Of a stretch of DNA of 64,000 nucleotides, positions 50,786 to 61,900 are shown in pieces. The DNA is from Aquimarina sp. RZ0 (GTDB taxonomy: Bacteria > Bacteroidota > Bacteroidia > Flavobacteriales > Flavobacteriaceae): positions 32,189 through 96,188 of the forward strand of contig NZ_VTZU01000018.1 of assembly GCF_008370685.1 (NCBI RefSeq). The letters are read 5' to 3'. The position numbers and the translations under genes are program-made. The number at the start of each line of letters is the position of its first letter. The stretch's first letter is position 1. The notes under the pieces are model-generated. The model saw only the letters and a list, made by a program, of their open reading frames with translations, made no database searches and had not been told where the DNA came from.

Positions 50786-51421
50786 ATGCAAGAAATACCC
50801 AATATTCATCTCCATATGGATATGGAAAGGGATATATCAAAACCAAAATTAAACAAGAATTGGTATGTGTTTTATACTGCGCCACGTGCAGAAAAAATTG
50901 TTCATCATGAATTATCTTCTCAGGGTTATGAAGTCTTTCTACCAATTAAAAAAACCTTGAGAATCTGGAAAAATCGTCAAAAGAAAGTGATTGATCAAGT
51001 ACTGTTTCCAAGTTACATTTTTGTAAATACAGAAGAATGTAATTTGCATAAAATTTGTCAGATATCCAAAATCATGACCTTTATACATTGTGGAGGGAAG
51101 GCTTCAAAAATCAATGCTAAATGTATTAAAGGAATCAAAAAAATGCTGAGTTTGGATCAAGAAATATCTGTAGAACCAAATTTTAAAGAAGGAGAACATG
51201 TTCGAATAATAAAAGGACCATTAAGCGGATACGAAGGTATACTAGTAAAGCAAAAATCCAAAACCAGATTAGGAATTCGGTTAAATGAGATCAATCAGGT
51301 GATATTTATTGATATCAGTAGTTCGAATATTGAAAATCAAGAGGGGTATTTTGAGAATGTCAATCAGGAAGGCAACAAAAACAAGTTTTTTATCAGTACG
51401 AATCTGGGAGATCGCCATTAG
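50786..51421 (+). CDS. NusG-family specialised antitermination factor (UpxY/LoaP-like)
   Basis: 211 residues. NGN domain (~25-120) beginning NWYVFYTAPRAEKIVHHEL with the QVLFPSYIFV core, then a KOW domain (~133-170, EGEHVRIIKGPLSGYEGI). A C-terminal tail of about 30 polar residues is unlike housekeeping NusG. NusG paralogs of this kind (UpxY in Bacteroides, LoaP in Firmicutes) bind RNA polymerase and let it read through terminators in long polysaccharide or polyketide operons. It lies upstream, on the same strand, of a giant PKS gene, so that is the likely target. Alternative starts at 50816 or 50822. Confidence 0.9.
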   Translation: MQEIPNIHLHMDMERDISKPKLNKNWYVFYTAPRAEKIVHHELSSQGYEVFLPIKKTLRIWKNRQKKVIDQVLFPSYIFVNTEECNLHKICQISKIMTFIHCGGKASKINAKCIKGIKKMLSLDQEISVEPNFKEGEHVRIIKGPLSGYEGILVKQKSKTRLGIRLNEINQVIFIDISSSNIENQEGYFENVNQEGNKNKFFISTNLGDRH

Positions 51422-51690
51422 ATAATATTTGCGGTATATGTATGAGAAATATTGCTTAACATTAAAGAAAAAACGCTTAAAAAATTGTATTCTATATAAT
51501 TAAGTGCAAAAAAGAATATGTATTTTTTTTACTCAAAGTCTATGTTTCCCTTTTAATAAAGGGCTTTTCTTCATGATATTTATGACATTTTTGTTATAGA
51601 TGTGGAGCTCTTTTTTCCAGTTTTATAACACCCAAATGATAGTAAGGTAGGTATTTAAGATATAAATATGACTCTTACTTATAATACGTG
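51422..51690. other. Intergenic, short repeat only
   Basis: No gene. Contains TAATTAAGTGCAAAAA at 51497-51512, which recurs at 52188-52203. Confidence 0.4.
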
Positions 51691-51856
51691 TTATACGATT
51701 TATAACTAAAAATTTCGCATATTCATCGTTTCTTTTTCCTTTCTACTTCGTTTAAAAAATAAACCGTAGCTATAGCTATGCTTGATTTTTTTGCCTTGCA
51801 TAAAGAAAAAATAATTCAATGAATTTATACGAATTTTTTAATCACAAATCGTATTA
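51691..51856 (+). mobile_element. Complete MITE-like element upstream of the PKS genes
   Basis: 160 bp (51694-51853), TACGATTT ... AAATCGTA, with TTA target duplications on both sides (51691-51693 and 51854-51856). It appears identical in sequence to the copy at 44264-44423 in reverse orientation, and its right end to the partial copy at 1-71. The centre contains the palindrome TAGCTATAGCTA. No coding capacity. It lies between the NusG-like gene and the chorismate lyase-like gene. Confidence 0.9.
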
Positions 51857-52291
51857 GAATTTGATTATTTCCTTAGTTAGAAATTTTTAAAGATAAAATC
51901 TTTTGTACATTTTTTGAATGTATCATTATAAAATAGCATAGACGTATTTATATTTCAAAACAAGGAAATACCAGGCAATATATGGTCATGCATTCGTTGT
52001 TTCAATTTATTGTAAGAGAAAATTCAAACAACAAATGGTAGTAGACCCGGAAGTCAATAAGAAAAACAGAGTAATTACTTATTGTAAAAAACCATTCGCC
52101 AATCTTAGAGAGAAAACTTTCTAATTAGAAAAAAAGCAACACTAATTTCACTGTTAAGAAAACATTGAGGATAAAACTTATCTCATCTAATTAAGTGCAA
52201 AAATACAATGCAAAAAGGGCTTTCTTAACTAATAATTCTGAATAATTAAAGAATTGATATTTAACCCATACACTTATTCATGTAATAATGC
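51857..52291. other. Intergenic leader of the polyketide operon
   Basis: No gene. Holds the second TAATTAAGTGCAAAAA repeat at 52188-52203, 88 bp before the chorismate lyase-like start. Promoter and leader of the PKS operon are expected here. Confidence 0.45.
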
Positions 52292-52909
52292 ATGCTGACA
52301 CATTTCAATAAGTTTTTAAAATTATCAAAGAGGTATAGTATGATACAAAATCTGTCTGTAGAAAAAAATAAAATAATCAAAGTAATACCATTCAACGAGC
52401 TGTTATTAGAAGATAGCAGTTTAAGTTTATTCCAGAAAACGTTACTCGTGACCGATGGAACCGTTACTGATCTTTTAAGACTTTATACGCAAAAGGAGAT
52501 TACTGTTGAGAAGATTAATCAAGAAATAGCTTTAAGCGGTAAAGAAGAAAGTAAGCTATGTGAATATGAAACACCAATATTAAAACGTGAGATTTTACTA
52601 GGGAATGAAAAGGAAAATTATGTATATGCTAATTCGGTTTTTATTTTCGAAAACATGTCACGAAAAAGTCAGTATGCTTTATTAGAAACTGATAGACCCA
52701 TTGGGCTTTTATGGAAAGAAGAGCGGGTTGATACATTTAGGGATATTATAGAGATTCGAACAGAATTATGTGATGATTTGACATCTTTTTTTGATGTAAA
52801 ACAGGGGACTGTTTTTTTGGCTAGAACCTATATCATCTATAATAACCTGAAAACTTTGGGAATGATTACTGAGAAATTTCCTATAACCTATTTTAATGAG
52901 AAATTATGA
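52292..52909 (+). CDS. Chorismate pyruvate-lyase-like protein (DUF98/UbiC-like)
   Basis: 205 residues (189 from the alternative start at 52340). It matches the DUF98/chorismate lyase family: LLVTDGTVTDLL at ~48-59, a LKREILLGN strand, and the RPIGLLWKEERVDTFRDIIEI segment containing the conserved glutamate region. The family removes pyruvate from chorismate to give 4-hydroxybenzoate. Rv2949c of Mycobacterium tuberculosis is a characterised DUF98 member that feeds a polyketide starter pathway. Its stop overlaps the PKS start (ATGA), so it is translationally coupled and most likely supplies the starter acid. Confidence 0.78.
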   Translation: MLTHFNKFLKLSKRYSMIQNLSVEKNKIIKVIPFNELLLEDSSLSLFQKTLLVTDGTVTDLLRLYTQKEITVEKINQEIALSGKEESKLCEYETPILKREILLGNEKENYVYANSVFIFENMSRKSQYALLETDRPIGLLWKEERVDTFRDIIEIRTELCDDLTSFFDVKQGTVFLARTYIIYNNLKTLGMITEKFPITYFNEKL

Positions 52910-55900
52910 CAAACAATAATAGTCTTAAACGTCCTTTTACTTCGTTAAGTTTTTATAAGAATCTATCAAAAAAATCTACTGATAAAAAGTTATTTACTTT
53001 TAAGGATGATAACGATAATGTGACCTATCTAACAGGAGAAATGTTGGTAAAAAAGGTTATGTTGATGAATAGTACACTTCAAAATTTACTAGATCCTCAG
53101 GACAAAGCCATTATCGTATTACCACAAGGTTTGGAATATATCAGTAGTCTTCTGGCGTGTTTATATGCAAATGTTATAGCAATACCTACTTCTGTGGTCA
53201 GTATTGAAGGTGGAAGCGATATTGCAGGAAAAATTCTCCCGATCTTAAAAGATGCTGATGCAAAATGTATTATAACTGATACAAGTTTCAGGAAATTGCT
53301 AGAAAAAAATAAAGCTCTGGCGTCTGTTTCTATACTATGTGTTGATGAATTTGAAACAGCTATTGTAGCACTTGAAAAGCCAAGAAAATCTGATCCGGAG
53401 GATACCGCTCTTTTATTATATACATCAGGATCAACAGCAAAACCCAAAGGAGTGATGCTGACTCATAACAATGTGTGGAATCAAGCTAAGAAGGGAGCTG
53501 ATCAATGGGGTATCCAAAAAGAAAGCTGCATTGTTTCCTGGATGCCTCAATTTCATAGTTTTGGACTGTTTTTCAATGTTATGTCACCTCTGCTAAGAGG
53601 AACTTCGAGTATTATTCTACCTCCGGATAGTTTTGTGAAAAATCCATATAAATGGTTCGAGATAATCAGTAGGTATCAGGCCACTCATATCGCTGCGCCC
53701 AATTTTGCTTTCGATTATTGTTGTGCATCCTTAGACCTTATTGAGCTAGAAAAGATATCATTAAACTCTCTTAAGGCAATTATTTGCGGAGGAGAACCTA
53801 TACGAAAAGAGACCTACGAAAATTTTATCGAAAAATTTAAAGTGTTAGGATTAAAAAGTAATATTTTTTGTCCGCATTACGGCATGTCAGAAGCAGGATC
53901 AGTAGTAACAAAAAGTGCAGATGAAGAAATAGGTTTTTTATCACTAGATATTCCAAACCTGGAAAAAGGAGTAATTAAAATAGCTGATCATAGTAGTACA
54001 AGTAAGTCAGTTTTAAGCTGTGGAAAGATCAGTGAAGATGACCAGATATTGTTTGTTAATCCCAAAACTGGCAGTAACTGCCAGCCAGATGAAGTAGGAG
54101 AAATCTGGATTAAGTGTGAATCCGTAGCCAAAGGATATCTTAATCAACACAAAGAGACTGAAAAAACATTTAATGGAATTTTAAAGGATTCTGGTGAGAC
54201 AGGTTTTTTTAGGACAGGAGATCTTGGGTTTATAAAAGAGAAGCATCTGTATATTATAGGAAGGGAAAAAGAAGTGATCATTGTTAATGGTAAAAATTAT
54301 CACCCTGTTGATATTGAATGGGTGATAAAAAATAAGTTTCCAGACCTCACATTACCCATATGTGTTTTTTCATGTGAATTGGATCAACAGGAAAAAATAA
54401 TTGTTGTTCTGGAAACAGAGGTTTTTAGCGACTCTCAGTACAAGAACTTATCTCTGGAAATTTTGAATTGTGTTGCAGAAATATATATGCTGGAGATATA
54501 TGAAGTAAATCTGGTTAAGAAAGGAACAATTCCCAAAACGGGGAGTGGTAAAATTCAAAGAAAAAATAGTAAAAAATTATACACGCAAAACAAACTCTCA
54601 CTTCTTTATAATTACAAGACGGGTTCAGGTCAAGAAGAAGAAGCGATGCCTGTGACATTTAGTAACGATTTTGAAAGTAATATTTTAAAGAAACTCAGAA
54701 ACGATATTTTTTCCAGCGTACTTGGTATCGAACCAAAGAAACTTAAGAACGATGTCTCATTTGGAGAACTTGGATTTGATTCTATTAAATATATCAGGGT
54801 TTCCAAGAAGATTGAAGAGGTATTCAAGATTCAGTTTGCACCTGTCATGCTATTTAAGCATCGAACTATTGATAAACTCTCACAATATCTATGTACACAA
54901 ATTGATAGACCAAAAATTACTGACAATCAAAGTGGTGAGTCAAAAAATGCAATTCTTAAAGTAAAAGTAGAACAAGAAGATACAAATATTGCAGTGATAG
55001 GTATTAGCTGCAATTTTCCCGGAGCAGCGACAAGCCCCGAAGCATTTTGGGAAAATATAATAAATAAAAAAGATTGTATTTCAACAATAGCCCAAAGCCG
55101 TCCCCAGATAATAAAGGATTATCAGAGTTTATATGGTAAATCTGCGGATTTTGCTCCTAAATGGGGCGGCTTCATTGAAGACGTGGATACGTTTGATGCA
55201 GGCTTCTTTGGGATATCTCCTTTAGAAGCAGAGAGTATGGATCCTCAACAAAGAAAAATACTAGAGCTCACCTGGAAAGTCATTGAAGACGGAGGATATG
55301 ACCCCAAAAGTTTAACAGATAATGATATCGGTTTATTTATTGGAGTACATGCCAATGATTATGCTGAATTAATTTCAAAAAGACCAAGTCTGATAGAGAG
55401 TTACGGAGCGTATACAGATTCAGGGCTTCATATGAGCATGATTCCTCATAGGGTATCCCGATGGTTTAACTTCCACGGTCCTAGTGAGATCATAAATACA
55501 GCCTGCTCAAGTTCATTGGTTGCGATTCATCACGCAATTGAATCAATCAACAAAGGAGAATGTACTATGGCTATTGCTGGAGGAATTAACATGATTTTTT
55601 CTTCTCGTATCTATATGGCAAGTTACAAAGCAGGAATGTTGTCAAAAGATGGGCATTGCAAGACCTTTGATGACAGTGCGGATGGATTTGTACGCTCAGA
55701 AGGTTATGGTGCTGTCTTATTGAAGCCTTATAAAGAAGCTTTAAAAGATAATGATACAATTTATGGAATCATTAGAGGTACAGCGATTAATCATGATGGT
55801 CAGTCAACTTCATTGCGTGCCCCTAATCTAAACGCGCAAAAACAGTTGATTAAGTCTGCTTATGACAGAGCAGGTATTCCAGCAGAAACAATCAGTTATC

Positions 55901-58900
55901 TGGAAGCACACGGCACAGGTACTTCATTAGGAGATCCTATCGAAATTCAGGCGCTTAAAGAAGCGTTCGAAGAAACAGGTGCTAATTCGTCGACTTCTTT
56001 TTGTGGCATTGGAGCGGTTAAGACTGTTATAGGTCATAGTGAATCTGCCGCAGGTATTGCAGGACTTATTAAAGTATTATTATCAATGAGAGCAAAAACC
56101 TTACCAGGTATTTTACACTTTGATAAATTAAATAAGTATATCTCTCTAGAGGAAACACCTTTTTATGTCATAGACAAAACGAAGGAATGGAAACGATTAA
56201 AAGATGCAAAGAAACAGGAAACTCCAAGACGTGCAGGGATTAGTTCTTTCGGGTTCGGAGGAGGAAATGCCCACGTTATTGTCGAAGAACATATTACTGT
56301 AAAAGAACAAAGATCAACTAATGCAGGAAAGGTAATCATACCATTTTCTGCAAAAAACATAGAACGCTTACGTACTAGTATAGAAGAATTCATTGAGTAT
56401 CTACAGAAAACTTCGGACAAAAATCTAGACCTGCTGAATCTTTCTTACACATTACAAGTCGGACGTAATGATATGGAAGAACGATTTGTCTGTTTGGTAC
56501 AAAGCATAGATGAACTAAAGGAAAAACTTAACCTATTTATTGAAGGGGAGAAGCATATCGAAGACTGCTGGTATGGAAATACTTATCGTAGTAAAGATAT
56601 AGCAAGTCAATTAGGAAGTGATAAAGATTCGCAAGAATTAATTGATAAGTGGTTTTCCAAAAATAAGTTAAGCCAAATAGCACAAAGTTGGGTTCAAGGT
56701 GCTACTATCGAATGGCATTTGTTATATAAAGAAAATAAACCATATCGAGTAAGTCTTCCTACATACCCATTTGCAAAAACACGCTATTGGATTCCTGATG
56801 AAGACCCAGTAACAGCATATTCGTTTAATAGTGAAACAATGGGAGTTATCCACCCTTTGTTACAACAAAATACTTCTGATTTTACGGAACAAAGATTTAG
56901 TACAACATTTACAGGAAAAGAATTCTTCTTATCTGATCATATTGTAAATGGGCAACAGGTTTTACCTGGTGTTATTTATCTGGAAATGGCAAGAGCATCT
57001 CTGGAGAATTCATATAGATTACTGGAGAAAGCTAATAACGGAATAAAAATTAGTAATATAAGCTGGAATCACCCTGTTATAGTCGATAAAGAACCTGTCC
57101 AGATACATATAGCTCTTTATATAGAAAGTAATAAACGAACAGATTACGAGATATATACTGAAAATCCAGAAGATCATTCAGAAACTATTTTGCATAGTCA
57201 AGGCAGCTTAATAGTTGAAAATGTGGATCCTATACTGTTGGATTTGAATAGTATAAAGACCAAATGCAGTATTACAAAGATTATGGCAGAGGAGTTTTAT
57301 GAAAATTTTAGAAAAAAAGGTATTGACTATGGTTCAAGTTTTACAAGAGTAAAAGAAATTTATCTAGGGGCGGGCATTGCACTTGCAGAATTAAATGTGC
57401 CTACTTCAGAAGAAGGAGTTCTGAACCAATTTGTGCTCCATCCAGGCCTGTTGGATGCTGCTTTTCATGCTTCATCCGTTTTTATGAATGATGACGAGCA
57501 ATATCTAGCACTTCCTTATAAAATAGAAGAAGTTGAAATTCATGCAAATTGTAGTTCAAGAATGTGGGCAAAAATTGAACACATTAATCACAATTCTGAG
57601 CAGGAAGAAGTCAATAAGTTTACTATTATGTTGTGTGATGATGATGGTAATGTATGTGTAAATATCAAAGAACTCTCCGTTGTAAGAGTAGAAAATAATT
57701 TTGGAAAGAACAAAAGTGAAACTGAGGTGAATACATTATTGTTTTCTCCAGAATGGAAAGAGCAGCCATTTTCTGAAAAAGATAATAAAGTAGCACTTGA
57801 TAAACGTTTACTGATATTAATAGAACCAGAAACTTCTTTACTCAAACAGGTTTCAAACGAACTGGAATCAGAAGACATTCAGAGTATTGTGTTTAACACT
57901 GAAGGACAAGAAATAGAAGAGCGATATACAAACTACGCTTTAAAATTGTTTAAAGAGTTACAAAGTGTTATAAATAATAATTCTAATGAAAAAACGTGTG
58001 TTCAGGTTATCGCTTCTGTACAGAAGGAACAAAAGACTTTTAGAGGACTTGTAGGGATGTTAAAGACTGCATTTCTTGAGTATCCAAATTGTATTGTACA
58101 GTTCATTAGTATTGATTCCTGGAAAGTTGTAACAACAGTTTTACTGGATGATAACAGCAATCGCCCATGGGAAACATTCATACAATATAGGGGTAATAAA
58201 CGCTATACATTTGATTGGAATGTAATTCAAAACTCTTCTTATAACAAAGAATTATGGAAAACAGATGGAGTTTATATCATTACTGGAGGAATGGGAGGTC
58301 TGGGAATATTGTTTGCACAGGAGGTCATTGATAATGCAGAAAACCCGATCGTAATCCTTACCGGACGTTCAGTCTTGAATACAGAAAGGAAAAAGAAAAT
58401 CCAGCAACTGGAAAGAGAAGGAGCAACTGTAGAATATAAGCAGACAGATATAACACAAATGCAGGAAGTTTACACACTTGTTCAAGATGTTGTAGAACGC
58501 TTCGGAGCATTGAATGGTATTATTCATAGTGCAGGAATAATACAAGATAATTATATAATTAAAAAGACTGAAGCAGAGCTGAAACAAGTTTTGGGCGTAA
58601 AAGTACAAGGCTCAATTAATTTGGATAAAGCGAGTGAGATGATACCACTTGATTTTTTTATTATGTTCTCATCAATAGCAGGTAGTTTAGGAAATGCAGG
58701 GCAGGCCGATTATGCTGCTGCCAACTCCTTTATGGATAATTTTGCAGTGTATAGAAATGACCTTGTAACCTCTCAAAAACGTTTTGGACATACGCTATCG
58801 GTAAACTGGCCTTTATGGAAAGGAGGAGGTATGCAGGTGGGTTCTGATGTTGAAGGTTTGATGAAGCAAAATATGGGGATGCTGCCAATGATAACTTCTC

Positions 58901-61900
58901 ATGGGATGGCGTCTTTCTACCAGGCTTTTACATCTGGTAAATCACAAATAATGGTTATAGAAGGGTACGAAGAAAAAATACACTCTTTTATAAAAGAACA
59001 AACGTTTAATGTCGCATTACAAAAGTCACTGAACAAAAACATGGTAATGGGTTCACCTGGCATTTCACCCGAATTACTGGAAGAAAAAGCGATACAGTAT
59101 TTCAAAAAGTTACTTTCATCCGTTATTAGATTACCTGTTAATGAGATAGATGCTGATTCTCATATGGATAAATATGGGATCGATTCGATTATGATTATGC
59201 AATTGACCACGCGTTTAGAAAAGGTTTTTGGGATATTGCCTAAAACATTGTTCTTCGAATATAAAAGTATCAAGACGTTAACCGGATATTTTCTTGAAGA
59301 TTTTAATGCAGAATTAATAATACTATTAGAGTTAGATAAAGAGGAGATAGAAACAAACACATCCAATACTTCTGAAGCATATAGGAAGCAGACAAAGTTT
59401 GAACCTGTAAGAAGTAAAAGATCAAGATTTACTTATGAAAAAACTTCAAAAAAAGAAAATCCTTTAAAAAAAGAAGACATTGCAATTATTGGATTAGCAG
59501 GTCAGTATCCGGATTCACAAGATATTCATAAGTTTTGGGAAGTATTAAAAAATGGTAAGGATTGTATAACAGAAATTCCAAAAGAACGCTGGGATGCCAG
59601 CTTGTATTATGATGAGGATAGAAATGCAGAAGGTAAGACTTATACTAAATGGGGTGGTTTTTTAAAGGGTGTAGATCAATTTGACCCATTGTTTTTTAAT
59701 ATATCTCCTCGAGAAGCAGAAATGATGGATCCTCAGGAACGGATTTTTCTACAATGTGTGCATAAAGCTATTGAAGATGCAGGATACTCCAAAGAAAGTC
59801 TGATGAATACTAGAACAGAAGATGCAGAAGGAAAAGTAGGAGTGTTTGTAGGAGTAATGTTTCAAGAATACCAGCTGTATGGAGCTCAGGAACAGACTAA
59901 GGGGAACTCTCTAGCAATATCAGGTAATATTGGATCAATAGCGAACAGAGTATCATACTTTTATAACCTTCATGGCCCTAGTATGACTGTAGATACAATG
60001 TGTTCATCTTCTCTTTCTGCAGTACATCTGGCTTGTCAGAGTTTATCTAATTCTGAATGTGAATTTGCAATAGCAGGAGGAGTTAATGTATCGATTCACC
60101 CTAACAAATATTTATTGTTGGCGCAAGGGAATTTTGCTTCAAGTAAAGGGAAATGTGAAAGTTTTGGAGAAGGAGGCGATGGATATGTCCCGGGAGAAGG
60201 AGTAGGTGCAGTATTGCTAAAACCTCTATCAAAAGCTATAGAGGATGGAGATCATATATATGGAATCATAAAATCAACAGCAATAAATCACGGAGGTAAA
60301 ACAAATGGATATACAGTACCAAATCCAAATGCGCAAGCTGATGTTATTGACGAAGCTCTGACCAATGCAGAAATTAATCCAAGAACAATTAACTATATTG
60401 AAGCCCACGGCACAGGTACAAGTTTGGGAGATCCTATAGAAATTGCCGGATTGACAAAGGTTTTTAAAAAGTATGATGTAAAAGATCAATTTTGTGCCAT
60501 AGGTTCTGTCAAATCCAATATTGGGCATTGTGAGAGTGCTGCCGGAATGGCCGGAATCACAAAGATATTGATGCAGATGAAACATAAACAATTAGTTCCA
60601 TCTCTTCATTCAAAAGAATTAAATCCAAATATAGATTTTACTAATTCACCTTTTCTTGTGCAGCAGGAACTTACTAAGTGGGAGAGAGTAGAACTTATAG
60701 AAAATGGAAAGGCAAAAGAATATCCAAGAAGGGCAGGGCTTTCTTCTTTTGGAGCCGGAGGGTCAAATGCCCATATAATAATAGAAGAATATATTCCAAC
60801 CGAAGAAAGAAATGCTGAGGTTATAATTACAAAGCAAAATCCTGCTATAATTCTACTTTCTGCCAAGGATGATGAAAGATTAAAAGAACAAGTAGAAAAT
60901 TTATTAAAAGCTTTAAAAACACAAAAATTTTCAGATGAAGATTTATTAAAAATAGCTTATACATTGCAAGTTGGGCGTTCAGTTATGGAAGAGCGAATGG
61001 CTATGCTAGTAACTTCTCTGAGTCAATTGGAAGATAATTTGGTTACATATCTTGAAAATAAAATCCATTCTGAAAATGTATACTACGGAAGCATTAATAG
61101 TGATAAATCGCTTGCTGGAGTTCTGGGGCTAGATAATGATGTTAAAAAAATCATAGCATCATGGATACAGAAGAAAAAATACGAAAAGATATTAGATCTA
61201 TGGGTATCCGGTATTGATATAGACTGGCAGTTGTTGTATGAACCAGGACATGTTCCTTCTAAGATCAGTTTACCGACGTATCCATTTGCAAAGGAGCGTT
61301 ATTGGGTGCCATTTTCAGAGTCAAGGTTACCTATTATGAGAGGTACGGATTATTTGCATCCGTTGATTCACAAGAATATTTCTAATCTGGGAGCTCAGAA
61401 GTTTAGTAGTATTTTTACAGGTGCTGAATTGTTTTTATCAGATCATCTTATTAAAGGGGGAAAAATAGTGCCAGGTGTTGTTTATTTGGAGCTTGCCCGT
61501 GCAGCAGGTTTTCTATCACTAGAGACTTCAATCACGCAGTTTCGGGATGTTAATTGGTTACACCCTATCGAGGTAAAAGGAGTTCCTTTTGAGTTAGAGG
61601 TTGGTATTTTCAAGGATTCAGAAGGTTTTGGTTATGAAGTGTACAGCGGTTCTGGTGATAGTGAGTTGATTCATAGTCAGGGTAGTATGAGTACTTCAGT
61701 TTTCCTGCCACCTTCTCCCTATGATATTTCGGCACTTCGTTCTGCTTTTTCATCAGAGAAATCCGGATCTTCCTGGTATACTATTTTCAAGGATTTGGGG
61801 ATAGAGTATGGAGCTAGCTTTCAGGGAGTAGAACATTTGTACTATAGTCCAGAAGGATGTTTGAGTAAGATAGGTTTATCCAGAGATAGCGCCTATGTTT

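Noticed and set aside
53097..53447. 116-residue and other minus-strand frames across the PKS region
   Set aside because: They lie wholly inside the long PKS reading frame, which has intact catalytic motifs from end to end.
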